Source: Serratia rubidaea
GTDB lineage: Bacteria > Pseudomonadota > Gammaproteobacteria > Enterobacterales > Enterobacteriaceae
Assembly (NCBI GenBank): GCA_901472405.1
Contig: LR590463.1
Coordinates: 620,001-684,000 of the forward strand
Length of the DNA: 64,000 nucleotides
Direction of reading: 5' to 3'
A program made the translations under genes and the position numbers. Shown one piece after another: positions 17,592-26,185 of the stretch. Under the pieces are notes generated by a model. It made no database searches, was not told the origin of the DNA, and saw nothing but the letters and a program-made list of their open reading frames with translations. How positions within the stretch are numbered: the stretch's first letter is position 1; each line of letters begins with the position of its first letter.

Positions 17592-17978
17592 ATGCCCCAT
17601 TTTTACGCTGAATGTACCGACAATATCCGCGAAGAGGCGCAGCTGCCCGCGCTGTTCGCCAGGGTGAATCAGGCGCTGGCGGATACCGGCATCTTTCCGC
17701 TCGGCGGCGTGCGCAGCCGCGCCATCTGGCTGGACACCTGGCAGATGGCCGACGGCAAGCAGGATTACGCCTTTGTGCATATGACGCTGAAGATTGGTCA
17801 CGGCCGCAGCCTGGAGAGCCGGCAGCAGGTGGGCGAAATGCTGTTTGCGCTGATTAAGGAACACTTTGCCGCGCTGGCGGCCAGCCGCTATCTGGCGCTC
17901 TCTTTCACCATGGAAGAGCTGGATCCGGTACTGAATTACAAACAGAACAATGTTCACGCGCTGTTCCGTCAATCCTGA
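17592..17978 (+). CDS. hpaF: 5-carboxymethyl-2-hydroxymuconate delta-isomerase
   Basis: 128 residues, 4-oxalocrotonate-tautomerase-like fold. It starts MPHFYAECTDNIREEA; after removal of Met the N-terminal Pro is the catalytic base. It isomerises the dehydrogenated ring-cleavage product before decarboxylation. It is nine bases after hpaD and ten before hpaH, with family-typical length. Confidence 0.92.
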   Translation: MPHFYAECTDNIREEAQLPALFARVNQALADTGIFPLGGVRSRAIWLDTWQMADGKQDYAFVHMTLKIGHGRSLESRQQVGEMLFALIKEHFAALAASRYLALSFTMEELDPVLNYKQNNVHALFRQS

Positions 17979-17988
17979 GAGGTGGTAA

Positions 17989-18792
17989 ATGCTGGACAAA
18001 AACCTGTTGAGCCGTGCGGTACAACGCTTGCATCAGGCGGAGCAAAACCGGGAGCAGATCCGCGCGCTGTCGATCGAGCACCCGGAGATCACCATTGAGG
18101 ACGCCTACGCCATTCAGCGCCAGTGGGTGGCGCTGAAGATCGCCGAAGGGCGGACGCTGAAAGGGCACAAGATCGGCCTGACCTCGCGCGCCATGCAGGT
18201 CAGCTCGCAGATCAGCGAGCCGGACTACGGCGCGCTGCTGGACGATATGTTCTTTAACGAGGGCAGCGATATTCCCATCGATCGCTTTATCGTGCCGCGG
18301 GTGGAGGTGGAGCTGGCGTTTGTGCTGGCTAAACCGCTGCGCGGGCCGAACTGCACGCTGTTTGACGTGTATAACGCCACCGACTACGTGATCCCGGCGC
18401 TGGAGATTATCGACGCGCGCTGCCACAACGTCGATCCGGAAACCCAGCGTCCGCGCAAAGTGTTCGACACCATTTCCGACAACGCCGCCAACGCCGGCGT
18501 GGTGATGGGCGGGCGGCCGATCAAGCCGGACGCGCTGGATCTGCGCTGGGTCAGCGCGCTGTTGTATCGCAACGGGGTGATTGAGGAGTCCGGCGTCGCC
18601 GCCGCGGTGCTGAACCACCCGGCCAACGGCGTGGCCTGGCTGGCGAATAAACTGTTTCCGCACGACGTCGAGCTGGAGGCCGGGCAGATTATCCTCGGCG
18701 GCTCGTTCACCCGCCCGGTGGCGGCGCGGCGCGGCGATACCTTCCACGTGGACTACGGCCCGCTGGGCTGCATCAGCTGCCGCTTCGTGTAA
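17989..18792 (+). CDS. hpaH: 2-oxo-hept-4-ene-1,7-dioate hydratase
   Basis: 267 residues, the hydratase/decarboxylase group of the fumarylacetoacetate-hydrolase superfamily. It adds water to the decarboxylated enol to give 4-hydroxy-2-oxoheptanedioate. The metal-site region is [15 protein letters not shown] (about 103-117), and [13 protein letters not shown] is a typical substrate loop. It starts ATG behind GAGGTGG. It feeds hpaI directly downstream. Confidence 0.93.
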   Translation: MLDKNLLSRAVQRLHQAEQNREQIRALSIEHPEITIEDAYAIQRQWVALKIAEGRTLKGHKIGLTSRAMQVSSQISEPDYGALLDDMFFNEGSDIPIDRFIVPRVEVELAFVLAKPLRGPNCTLFDVYNATDYVIPALEIIDARCHNVDPETQRPRKVFDTISDNAANAGVVMGGRPIKPDALDLRWVSALLYRNGVIEESGVAAAVLNHPANGVAWLANKLFPHDVELEAGQIILGGSFTRPVAARRGDTFHVDYGPLGCISCRFV

Positions 18793-18813
18793 CGGCGGCC
18801 AGGGGAGAACGCG

Positions 18814-19608
18814 ATGCTTATCAATACCTTCAAACAGGCGCTGCAGGAAAAACGCCCGCAGATCGGCCTGTGGCTCGGGCTGTGCAGCAGCTACAGCGCC
18901 GAACTGCTGGCCGGCGCCGGCTTCGACTGGCTGCTGATCGACGGCGAACATGCGCCCAACAACGTGCAGACGGTGCTGGGCCAGCTGCAGGCGACGGCGC
19001 CTTACCCGAGCCATCCGGTAGTACGCCCGCCGTGGAACGATCCGGTGGTGATCAAACAGCTGCTGGACGTGGGGGCGCAGACACTGCTGATCCCGATGAT
19101 CCAGAACGCCGAGCAGGCGCGCGAAGCGGTGCGCGCCACGCGCTATCCGCCGCACGGCATACGCGGCGTCGGCAGCGCGCTGGCGCGGGCCTCGCGCTGG
19201 AACCGGGTGCCGAATTACCTGCATGATGCCGACGCGCAGATGTGCGTGCTGGTGCAGATTGAAACCCGCGAGGCGGTCAGCAATCTGGATGAGATTCTGC
19301 AGGTCGAGGGGGTGGACGGGGTGTTTATCGGCCCGGCGGATCTGAGCGCCGATATGGGCTTTGCCGGCAACCCGCAGCACCCGGAGGTGCAGCAGACCAT
19401 TGATGACGCCATCGCGCGCATCCGCGCCGCCGGCAAAGCGCCGGGCATCCTGATGGCGCAGGCGGAACTGGCGCGCCATTATCTGGCGTCCGGCGCGCTG
19501 TTTGTGGCGGCAGGGGTCGACACCACCCTGCTGGCGCGGGCGGCGGAGCAGCTGGCCGCCGAGTTTAAGCAGGGGACGGCGCAGGCCGCAGCCCCGGGCG
19601 TCTATTAA
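18814..19608 (+). CDS. hpaI: 4-hydroxy-2-oxoheptanedioate aldolase
   Basis: 264 residues, the HpcH/HpaI metal-dependent class II aldolase. It splits 4-hydroxy-2-oxoheptanedioate to pyruvate and succinic semialdehyde. [12 protein letters not shown] carries the catalytic His (about 45) and nearby Asp; VQIETREAV holds a metal Glu and [13 protein letters not shown] the metal Asp. Length is normal. This is the last enzyme of the meta-cleavage branch; the transporter hpaX follows after eleven bases. Confidence 0.93.
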   Translation: MLINTFKQALQEKRPQIGLWLGLCSSYSAELLAGAGFDWLLIDGEHAPNNVQTVLGQLQATAPYPSHPVVRPPWNDPVVIKQLLDVGAQTLLIPMIQNAEQAREAVRATRYPPHGIRGVGSALARASRWNRVPNYLHDADAQMCVLVQIETREAVSNLDEILQVEGVDGVFIGPADLSADMGFAGNPQHPEVQQTIDDAIARIRAAGKAPGILMAQAELARHYLASGALFVAAGVDTTLLARAAEQLAAEFKQGTAQAAAPGVY

Positions 19609-19619
19609 CCGGAGCCATC

Positions 19620-20981
19620 ATGAACCAGGTCGATTCGCAGCCGCATAAAGCGCAGAGCGCCGCCGAGCAGTCGGTGATTAATAAGCTGTTTCGGCGTCTG
19701 ATCGTGTTTCTGTTTATTCTGTTCGTCTTTTCGTTTCTCGACCGTATCAACATCGGCTTCGCCGGGCTGACCATGGGGCAGGATCTGGGCCTCAGTTCCA
19801 CCATGTTCGGCCTGGCGGCGACGCTGTTTTATGTTACCTATGTGATTTTCGGCATTCCCAGCAACATCATGCTGAGCATCGTCGGCGCGCGACGCTGGAT
19901 CGCCACCATTATGGTGCTGTGGGGCATCGCCTCCACCTGCACGCTGTTCGCCACCGGGCCGACCAGCCTGTACGTGCTGCGCATGATTGTCGGCATCACC
20001 GAGGCCGGCTTCCTGCCGGGGATCCTGGTGTACCTCACCTACTGGTTCCCGGCCTATTACCGCGCCCGCGCCAACGCGCTGTTTATGATCGCCATGCCGG
20101 TCACCATGGCGATCGGCTCGCTGGTGTCCGGCTACATTCTGGCGCTGGACGGCGTGCTGAACCTGAAGGGCTGGCAGTGGCTGTTTCTGCTGGAGGGCAT
20201 TCCGTCGGTGCTGCTGGGCGTGGTGGTGTGGTTCTATCTGGACGATACCCCGGCCAAGGCCCGCTGGCTGAGCGCCGAGGAGAAAAGCAGCCTGCAGGCG
20301 ATGATGGACGCCGATAAACGGCAGCAGACGGCCGCCGCGCCGCGGCCGGCAGCGGCGCGCAGCCTGTGGCGCGAGGTGTTCACGCCGATCGTGCTGATGT
20401 ATACGCTGGCCTATTTCTGTCTGACCAATACCCTGAGCGCGATCAATATCTGGACGCCGCAGATCCTGCAGAGCTTTAACCAGAGCAGCAGCAATATCGT
20501 GATCGGCATTCTGGCGGCGATCCCGCAGATCTGCACCATCGCCGGCATGGTGTGGTGGAGCAAACGATCGGATCGGCTGCAGGAGCGTAAGCACCATACC
20601 GCCTTGCCGTATCTGTTCGCCGCCGCCGGCTGGCTGCTGGCCTCGGCCACTCATCACAGCCTGATCCAGCTGCTGGGGATCGTTATGGCGTCGGTCGGCT
20701 CGTTTACCGCGATGGCCATCTTCTGGACCACGCCGGATCGCGCCATCAGCCTGGAGGCGCGCGCGGTGGGGATCGCGCTGATCAACGCCACCGGCAATAT
20801 CGGCTCGGCGGTCAGCCCGCTGCTGATCGGCTGGCTGAAGGATCTGACCGGCAGTTTCAACTCCGGGCTCTATTTCGTCGCCGGGCTGCTGATCGTCGGC
20901 GCGCTGCTGGTATGGCGCATTCCGATGAAGGCGGCGCAGCCGCGCGGCGTCAAGATGACCGGGGATGAGCTGGCCCCCTGA
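19620..20981 (+). CDS. hpaX: 4-hydroxyphenylacetate permease
   Basis: 453 residues, MFS anion:cation symporter family, with about twelve membrane segments. The motif after segment one, FLDRINIGFAGLTM, is typical of aromatic-acid permeases of this family. It would import 4-hydroxyphenylacetate with protons. Position between hpaI and hpaA matches the E. coli W order. Confidence 0.92.
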   Translation: MNQVDSQPHKAQSAAEQSVINKLFRRLIVFLFILFVFSFLDRINIGFAGLTMGQDLGLSSTMFGLAATLFYVTYVIFGIPSNIMLSIVGARRWIATIMVLWGIASTCTLFATGPTSLYVLRMIVGITEAGFLPGILVYLTYWFPAYYRARANALFMIAMPVTMAIGSLVSGYILALDGVLNLKGWQWLFLLEGIPSVLLGVVVWFYLDDTPAKARWLSAEEKSSLQAMMDADKRQQTAAAPRPAAARSLWREVFTPIVLMYTLAYFCLTNTLSAINIWTPQILQSFNQSSSNIVIGILAAIPQICTIAGMVWWSKRSDRLQERKHHTALPYLFAAAGWLLASATHHSLIQLLGIVMASVGSFTAMAIFWTTPDRAISLEARAVGIALINATGNIGSAVSPLLIGWLKDLTGSFNSGLYFVAGLLIVGALLVWRIPMKAAQPRGVKMTGDELAP

Positions 20982-20998
20982 CCACACAGGAGAAAGAC

Positions 20999-21895
20999 GT
21001 GCAGAAAAGTACCGGTTTTATCGCCAACATCGATATTTGCAAAGAATACGATGCGCGTTACGCCGCGGACGATGTGCATTATGAAACCTTTGCCGGGCTG
21101 GCGGCGTTTTTCGGCCGCGATATGCAGGTGCACTGGCATGACTGCTTTTTCCAGCTGCACTTTCTGGAAACCGGCAAGATAGAGCTGCAGCTGGATGACC
21201 AGCACTATTCGGTGCAGGCGCCGCTGTTTATTCTGACGCCGCCGTCGGTGCCCCACGCCTTTTTTACCGAACCGGACAGCGACGGCCACGTGTTGACGGT
21301 GCGCCAGGAGCTGATCTGGCCGCTGCTGGAGCGGCTGTACCCCGGCAGCAACCTGGCGTTGGATATGCCCGGCATCTGCATGTCGCTGGCGAGCGCGCCG
21401 CAGGAGCTGGCGGCGCTCAGCCACTACTGGGCGCTGATCCGGCGCGAGTTTTCCGCCGGGCTGGCGGGGCGTGAACAGACGCTGGCGCTGCTGGCGCAGG
21501 CGGTGTTCACCCTGCTGCTGCGCAATACCGCGCTGGAGGATTCGGCGGCCACCGGCGTGCGCGGCGAGCTGAAGCTGTTCCAGCGCTTCAACAAGATGGT
21601 GGATGAACGCTTCCGCGAGCACCTGCCGGTGCCGGAGTACGCCCAGGCGCTGGGGGTGACCGAGTCGCGCCTCAATGACCTGTGCCGGCGCTTCGCCAAC
21701 CGCTCGCCGAAACGGCTGATCTTCGATCGCCTGCTGCGCGAGGCCAAGCGTCTGCTGCTGTTCAGCGCCTGCACGGTGCATGAGACCGCCTACAGCCTGG
21801 GCTTCAAGGACCCGGCCTACTTCGCCCGCTTTTTCAACCGGCTGGAAGGCTGCTCGCCGACCCGCTACCGCGCCACGCAACACGCCCTGTCATAA
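20999..21895 (+). CDS. hpaA: AraC-family activator of hpaBC
   Basis: 298 residues. An N-terminal cupin-like ligand-binding domain (about 50-110, with the DCFFQLHFLE strand) is followed by a C-terminal AraC double helix-turn-helix (about 195-295, including AQALGVTESRLNDLCRRF and LGFKDPAYFARFF). It activates the monooxygenase genes hpaBC when 4-hydroxyphenylacetate is present. The start is GTG behind AGGAGAAAGAC. It has the usual length and position upstream of hpaB. Confidence 0.92.
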   Translation: MQKSTGFIANIDICKEYDARYAADDVHYETFAGLAAFFGRDMQVHWHDCFFQLHFLETGKIELQLDDQHYSVQAPLFILTPPSVPHAFFTEPDSDGHVLTVRQELIWPLLERLYPGSNLALDMPGICMSLASAPQELAALSHYWALIRREFSAGLAGREQTLALLAQAVFTLLLRNTALEDSAATGVRGELKLFQRFNKMVDERFREHLPVPEYAQALGVTESRLNDLCRRFANRSPKRLIFDRLLREAKRLLLFSACTVHETAYSLGFKDPAYFARFFNRLEGCSPTRYRATQHALS

Positions 21896-22086
21896 CGGCG
21901 GAATATCGCCTGGATCACAGTTTGCCGCGAAAGCGGCACTCCCCTCGGAAAAGTACCGACGATTGCCGCAAAAGTCTCTTCTCGAAACCGGCGTTGGGGT
22001 CTTCAATTAAGCAACCAAAAGAAAACATTATTTTAACAATGTGCCGCATCGCGGCCGTGAAAATACCGATTACGAGGGACACCCGA
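21896..22086 (+). promoter_or_regulatory. hpaBC promoter region
   Basis: About 190 non-coding bases between hpaA and hpaB, AT-rich from 22005 to 22040. The expected target of the HpaA activator lies here, but I see no clear repeat or sigma-70 hexamers that I would call. Translation of this stretch in the hpaB frame is open but lacks coding character, so the hpaB start is the later ATG. Confidence 0.4.
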
Positions 22087-23649
22087 ATGAAACCAGAAGA
22101 CTTCCGCGCTGACAACAAACGCCCGTTCACCGGCGCCGAATACCTGAAAAGCCTGCAGGACGGCCGTGAAATCTATATTTACGGCGAGCGGGTCAAGGAT
22201 ATCACCACCCATCCGGCGTTCCGCAACGCCGCCGCCTCCGTCGGCCAGCTGTACGACGCGCTGCACGATCCGGCCAGCCATGATCGCCTGTGCTGGGGCA
22301 CCGACACCGGCAACGGCGGCTATACCCATAAGTTTTTCCGCTATGCCCGCAGCCCGGAAGAGATGCGCCAGCAGCGCGACGCCATCGCCGACTGGTCGCG
22401 CCAGAGCTACGGCTGGATGGGACGCACCCCGGACTATAAGGCGGCGTTCGGCTGCGCGCTGGGGGCGTTTCCCGAGTTTTACGGCCAGTTTGCCGACAAT
22501 GCCCGCAACTGGTATCAGCGCATTCAGGAAACCGGCCTGTACTTCAACCACGCCATCGTCAACCCGCCGATCGACCGCCATAAGCCGGTCAACGAGGTGA
22601 AGGATGTCTTTATCAAGGTGGAGAAGGAGACCGACGCCGGCATTATCGTCAGCGGCGCCAAGGTGGTCGCCACCAACTCGGCGCTGACCCACTATAACTT
22701 TATCGGCTTCGGCTCGGCGCAGGTGATGGGCGATAACCCGGACTTTGCGCTGATGTTCGTCGCGCCGATGGACGCCGAAGGGGTGAAGCTGATTTCCCGC
22801 GCCTCCTATGAGCTGGCCGCCGGCGCCACCGGATCGCCGTTTGATTACCCGCTCTCCAGTCGCTTTGACGAAAACGATGCTATTCTGGTGATGGACCATG
22901 TGCTGATCCCGTGGGAGAACGTGCTGATTTATCGCGATTTCGACCGCTGTCGCCGCTGGAGCACCCAGGGCGGGTTTGCCCGCCTGTTCCCGCTGCAGGC
23001 CTGCGTGCGTCTGGCGGTGAAGATGGACTTTATCACTGCGCTGCTGCAAAAAAGCCTGGGCTGCACCGGCGTGCTGGAGTTCCGCGGCGTGCAGGCGGAT
23101 CTGGGGGAAGTGGTGGCCTGGCGCAACCTGTTCTGGTCGCTGAGCGATGCGATGTGCGCCGAAGCCACCCAGTGGGAGAACGGCGCTTATCTGCCGGATT
23201 CCGCCGCGCTGCAGACTTACCGCGTGATGGCGCCGATGGCTTACACCAAGGTGAAGCATATTATCGAGAAGAACGTCACCAGCGGCCTGATCTATCTGCC
23301 GTCCAGCGTACGTGATATGAATAACCCGGCGATCGACAAATATCTGGCGCAGTACGTGCGCGGATCCAACGGTATGGATCACGTTGAGCGCATCAAGATC
23401 CTCAAGCTGATGTGGGATGCGATCGGCAGCGAGTTCGGTGGCCGCCACGAGCTGTATGAGATCAACTATGCCGGCAGTCAGGATGAGATCCGCCTGCAGT
23501 GCCTGCGCCACGCGCAGGGTTCCGGCACCATGGATCAGATGATGCAGATGGTCGACAAGTGCTTGTCCGACTATGACCAGAACGGTTGGACGGTGCCGCA
23601 CCTGCATAACAATGATGATATTAATCAGCTGAATAATTTGCTGAAGTGA
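22087..23649 (+). CDS. hpaB: 4-hydroxyphenylacetate 3-monooxygenase, oxygenase component
   Basis: 520 residues, two-component FADH2-dependent hydroxylase. It converts 4-hydroxyphenylacetate to homoprotocatechuate using FADH2 from HpaC and O2. It begins MKPEDFRADNKRPFTGAEYL at the ATG with GAGGGA upstream; the frame is open 55 codons further up but without a ribosome site. The acyl-CoA-dehydrogenase-like core and FAD loop (GATGSPFDYPLSSRFDEND) are intact. It shares an operon with hpaC, 19 bases downstream. Confidence 0.95.
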   Translation: MKPEDFRADNKRPFTGAEYLKSLQDGREIYIYGERVKDITTHPAFRNAAASVGQLYDALHDPASHDRLCWGTDTGNGGYTHKFFRYARSPEEMRQQRDAIADWSRQSYGWMGRTPDYKAAFGCALGAFPEFYGQFADNARNWYQRIQETGLYFNHAIVNPPIDRHKPVNEVKDVFIKVEKETDAGIIVSGAKVVATNSALTHYNFIGFGSAQVMGDNPDFALMFVAPMDAEGVKLISRASYELAAGATGSPFDYPLSSRFDENDAILVMDHVLIPWENVLIYRDFDRCRRWSTQGGFARLFPLQACVRLAVKMDFITALLQKSLGCTGVLEFRGVQADLGEVVAWRNLFWSLSDAMCAEATQWENGAYLPDSAALQTYRVMAPMAYTKVKHIIEKNVTSGLIYLPSSVRDMNNPAIDKYLAQYVRGSNGMDHVERIKILKLMWDAIGSEFGGRHELYEINYAGSQDEIRLQCLRHAQGSGTMDQMMQMVDKCLSDYDQNGWTVPHLHNNDDINQLNNLLK

Positions 23650-23668
23650 TTTTTTGGAGGAGGTTGCT

Positions 23669-24184
23669 ATGTCTCAGGAAAATGAACACCGCCTGCGTTT
23701 TCGCGATGCGATGGCCAGCCTGTCCGCGGCGGTGAATATCGTCACCACCAGCGGCCCGGCGGGGCGCTGCGGCATTACCGCCACTGCGGTCTGTTCGGTG
23801 ACCGATACGCCGCCGTCGCTGATGGTGTGCATTAACCGCAACAGCGCGATGAACCCGGTGTTTCAGGAAAACGGCCGGCTGTGCGTCAACGTGCTGAACC
23901 ATGAGCAGGAGATGATGGCGCGCCACTTCGCCGGCATGACCGACGTCAGCATGGAAGAGCGCTTCCTGCTGGATGAGTGGCAGACCGGCGCGCTCGGCCA
24001 GCCGATGCTGCGCCACTCGCTGGCGAGCCTGGAGGGCGAGGTCACCCAGGTGCAGAGCATCGGCACCCACCAGATGTACCTGGTGGAGATCAAACAGATT
24101 ACGCTCAGCGACGGCGGCCACGGCCTGATCTACTTTAAACGCAACTTCCACCCGGTGATGCACCAGATGGCGGCGCTGGCGTAA
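23669..24184 (+). CDS. hpaC: 4-hydroxyphenylacetate 3-monooxygenase, flavin reductase component
   Basis: 171 residues, flavin-reductase (split-barrel) fold. It reduces FAD with NADH and hands FADH2 to HpaB. GRCGITATAVCSVTDTPPS is the usual flavin-binding segment. I start at the ATG at 23669, which has GGAGGAGG upstream. Length is family-typical. It closes the hpa cluster and is followed by a terminator-like hairpin. Confidence 0.94.
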   Translation: MSQENEHRLRFRDAMASLSAAVNIVTTSGPAGRCGITATAVCSVTDTPPSLMVCINRNSAMNPVFQENGRLCVNVLNHEQEMMARHFAGMTDVSMEERFLLDEWQTGALGQPMLRHSLASLEGEVTQVQSIGTHQMYLVEIKQITLSDGGHGLIYFKRNFHPVMHQMAALA

Positions 24185-24210
24185 GCCTTCTCTGATGATG
24201 CCCGCCGAGG

Positions 24211-24240
24211 GCGGCGCGTTGGCGCCGCTCTCCGATCTTT
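24211..24240 (+). terminator. Terminator-like hairpin after hpaC
   Basis: Perfect 7-bp stem GCGGCGC / GCGCCGC with loop GTTG, followed by TCTCCGATCTTT. The T-run is interrupted, so efficiency is uncertain, but it sits where the hpaBC transcript should end. Confidence 0.55.
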
Positions 24241-24285
24241 CCCCGCATTAATCGCGCAAACTTCCCTGGCCGGTGGTTTATCGAT

Positions 24286-24315
24286 CTGTCAAAATGATAG
24301 CTATCAAATTGACAG
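24286..24315 (+). promoter_or_regulatory. 30-bp inverted repeat, probable operator of the following two genes
   Basis: Two 15-base arms starting CTGTCAA and ending TTGACAG are complementary at 13 of 15 positions, with the centre TGATAGCTATCA fully symmetric. It ends eight bases before the start of the next gene, so a bound protein would block initiation. The HTH protein encoded two genes on is the obvious candidate for autoregulation; that is an inference. Confidence 0.65.
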
Positions 24316-24323
24316 GTGATAAA

Positions 24324-24497
24324 ATGGATTTTATACCCCCTGACAACATCAGCGAGTTTCCTCTGCGCCCGGCGGCGGCCAGAGCGTTGCTGCAGCAGCT
24401 GGCGACGTCACACACCGAGCGGATTGAGGTGGTCGTGGTGTTGAAACGGGTGGCAAACGATCCCGCCGCCCTGGTGGTGACGGTGATGATCCATTAG
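24324..24497 (+). CDS. Small protein of unknown function, upstream partner of an XRE regulator
   Basis: 57 residues starting MDFIPPDNISEF, directly behind the inverted repeat. It is slightly acidic to neutral, with a helical centre (AAARALLQQLATSH) and a strand-rich hydrophobic end (RIEVVVVLKRV, ALVVTVMIH). I recognise no family. It is 13 bases upstream of the regulator, so the two are likely one operon. The arrangement of a small protein followed by an HTH protein with a palindromic operator is like a toxin-antitoxin pair, but no toxin fold is visible. Codon content is less GC-rich than the hpa genes. Confidence 0.5.
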   Translation: MDFIPPDNISEFPLRPAAARALLQQLATSHTERIEVVVVLKRVANDPAALVVTVMIH

Positions 24498-24510
24498 CGA
24501 GGAAATAACG

Positions 24511-24918
24511 GTGTATCACTATATCGAAAGCGGTTTGAACACGATTTGGCTGGCGAATGGCTTTCATCGGACGGAGATCGAAGGTGAAAGCTACGTCAGC
24601 ATTGAGGACGTTGCTGGGCTGCACGGCTCCATCGCCCGGGCGCTGGTGGCGTGCGAGCGCCCGTTGCAGGCGGATGAAATCCGCTTTTTGCGGGTGGAAA
24701 TGAATATGTCGCAGAAGGCGCTGGCGGAGCTGCTGGGGGTCGATGTGCAAACGGTCGCCCGTTGGGAAAAGGCGCAAAGCAGCTTACCGCGCATGACGGA
24801 CGTGATGCTGCGCATGCTGTATCTGGAATCCGTTAACGAAAGCAGCCGGGTCGGCGCCTGTCTGCGGATGCTGGCGCAGGCGGGCGTCGCCAGCTCGATG
24901 GAGAAAACTGGTGTTTGA
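24511..24918 (+). CDS. XRE/HigA-MqsA-type helix-turn-helix regulator
   Basis: 135 residues. A helix-turn-helix lies at about 50-100 (IRFLRVEMNMSQKALAELLG, then VDVQTVARWEKAQSSLPRM), close in pattern to the C-terminal DNA-binding halves of MqsA- and HigA-type antitoxins. The N-terminal 45 residues (HYIESGLNTIWLANGFHRTE) are unlike the MqsA zinc domain and have no cysteine pairs. It starts with GTG behind GAGGAAATAAC. It probably represses its own operon at the upstream palindrome. Confidence 0.65.
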   Translation: MYHYIESGLNTIWLANGFHRTEIEGESYVSIEDVAGLHGSIARALVACERPLQADEIRFLRVEMNMSQKALAELLGVDVQTVARWEKAQSSLPRMTDVMLRMLYLESVNESSRVGACLRMLAQAGVASSMEKTGV

Positions 24919-24964
24919 AGAGCGTAACCACGCCTGGCGACGGAGCAGCTAACCGCGATGCCTG

Positions 24965-24986
24965 CCGAGGGCAGTGCCCTCGGTTT
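24965..24986 (+). terminator. Terminator after the XRE regulator
   Basis: 8-bp perfect stem CCGAGGGC / GCCCTCGG with loop AGT, followed by TTTAT. It separates the XRE unit from the convergent ampH gene. Confidence 0.6.
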
Positions 24987-25045
24987 ATGCTCAGGCAGGG
25001 CTGAATCCGTTTTCAACCTCGAAAACGGCCACGCTGCCGATATTA

Positions 25046-26185
25046 TCAGCCCTTGTTGGCCACCAGATCGGCCACCAGCCGATTGACCGGATCGCTCATA
25101 TTGGTGAAGCGGGTCAGGTCCGAACGGGTCACCACCACAAACACGCCGATATTGTTCTGCGGCGACATCGCCATATAGGTGATAAAGCCGCCGCCGCCGC
25201 CGGTTTTCTGAATAATGGCCGGCAGTCCGTCTTTCGGCGCCATATATATCCAGCCGAGGCCTAACGCATCCGCATCGCCGGGGACGTCCATTCCTTTCAG
25301 CGACACCAGTTCGCGGCGCTGGAAGTACATGGTCTGCTCGCGGGCGGCGGTGGCTTTACGCGGGCTGGCCTGCGAGTCGAGGAACTGCTGCATCCAGCGC
25401 TGAATATCGCGCGGCGTGGAGTAAATGCCGCCGCTGCCGGCCGCCGCCACGGTATTGCCGCAGGCGCTGGGGCCGACGGAGGCCACCATCAGGCGCGAAC
25501 ACTGCTCGGCGCTCGGCGTCAGCGTGGTGTCGACCATACCGAGCGGCCCGGTGATCTTCTCACGCAGCAGTTTGGTGTAGGGTTTGCCCGCCGCCCGCGA
25601 CAGCGCATCGGCCAGCAGATCGTAAGCCAGGTTGGAGTAGGAGGCATGCACCCCCGGCGGTACGGTGACCTGCGCATGGGCCAGCCACTGCCAGCGCTGC
25701 GCCTTGGTCGGCCAGGTGAACACCGGCGTCTTCGGCGGCTTTTTGCCCGGCTGCTCGCGCGGCAGGCCGCTGGTGTGGGTCGCCAGATTCAGCAGCGTAA
25801 TCGGCTGGCGTGAATTATAACCGGGCACGTAGGCGCCGGACGGCGCGTACTTGCGCAGCGGGTCGGTCAGCTTGAGTTTGCCTTCCGCCGCCAGTTTCAC
25901 CATCACTTCGCTGGTCATCAGCTTGGTGATGGAGGCGATGCGGATCAGCGAGTCCGGCCGCGGGCGCTGGTTGTTGCCCGGCCGGGTGTCGCCGAAGCTG
26001 CGGTTCACCACCTGGTTGCCGTCGATCGCCACCAGCGCCATGCCGGTGGCGCCGCTGTTGTAAAAAATATGCTCGGCGTATTGGTCAACGATCTGCGACG
26101 TCAGCTGCGGCGTCTCGGCCTGCGCCAGCAGCGGCAGGCTGCCGAGGCCCAGGGTTACTAAAACGGCAGAGAAAAGAGTCTTCAA
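25046..26185 (-). CDS. ampH: D-alanyl-D-alanine carboxypeptidase/endopeptidase AmpH
   Basis: 379 residues, class-C beta-lactamase fold. A cleavable signal peptide ends at about residue 23 (LLAQA-ET), so it is periplasmic. The active Ser is Ser85 in SITK (85-88), the second motif is YSN in ASYSNLAYDLL, and the third is KTG in IIQKTGGGGGF. E. coli AmpH trims peptidoglycan peptides and binds penicillins; its sequence pattern (IFYNSGATGMALV, LGLGWIYMAPK) matches over the full length. The only in-frame start is TTG at 26185, with a weak GGA upstream, overlapping the stop region of the GntR-type gene. It may have its own promoter in 26190-26340. Confidence 0.88.
   Translation of the reverse strand: MKTLFSAVLVTLGLGSLPLLAQAETPQLTSQIVDQYAEHIFYNSGATGMALVAIDGNQVVNRSFGDTRPGNNQRPRPDSLIRIASITKLMTSEVMVKLAAEGKLKLTDPLRKYAPSGAYVPGYNSRQPITLLNLATHTSGLPREQPGKKPPKTPVFTWPTKAQRWQWLAHAQVTVPPGVHASYSNLAYDLLADALSRAAGKPYTKLLREKITGPLGMVDTTLTPSAEQCSRLMVASVGPSACGNTVAAAGSGGIYSTPRDIQRWMQQFLDSQASPRKATAAREQTMYFQRRELVSLKGMDVPGDADALGLGWIYMAPKDGLPAIIQKTGGGGGFITYMAMSPQNNIGVFVVVTRSDLTRFTNMSDPVNRLVADLVANKG

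Noticed and set aside
17905..19479. 524-codon minus-strand frame opposite hpaH and hpaI
   Set aside because: Crosses two real genes and their spacer on the other strand; composition is that of a shadow frame.
22033..23607. 524-codon minus-strand frame opposite hpaB
   Set aside because: Antisense of hpaB; no motif, His/Arg-rich.
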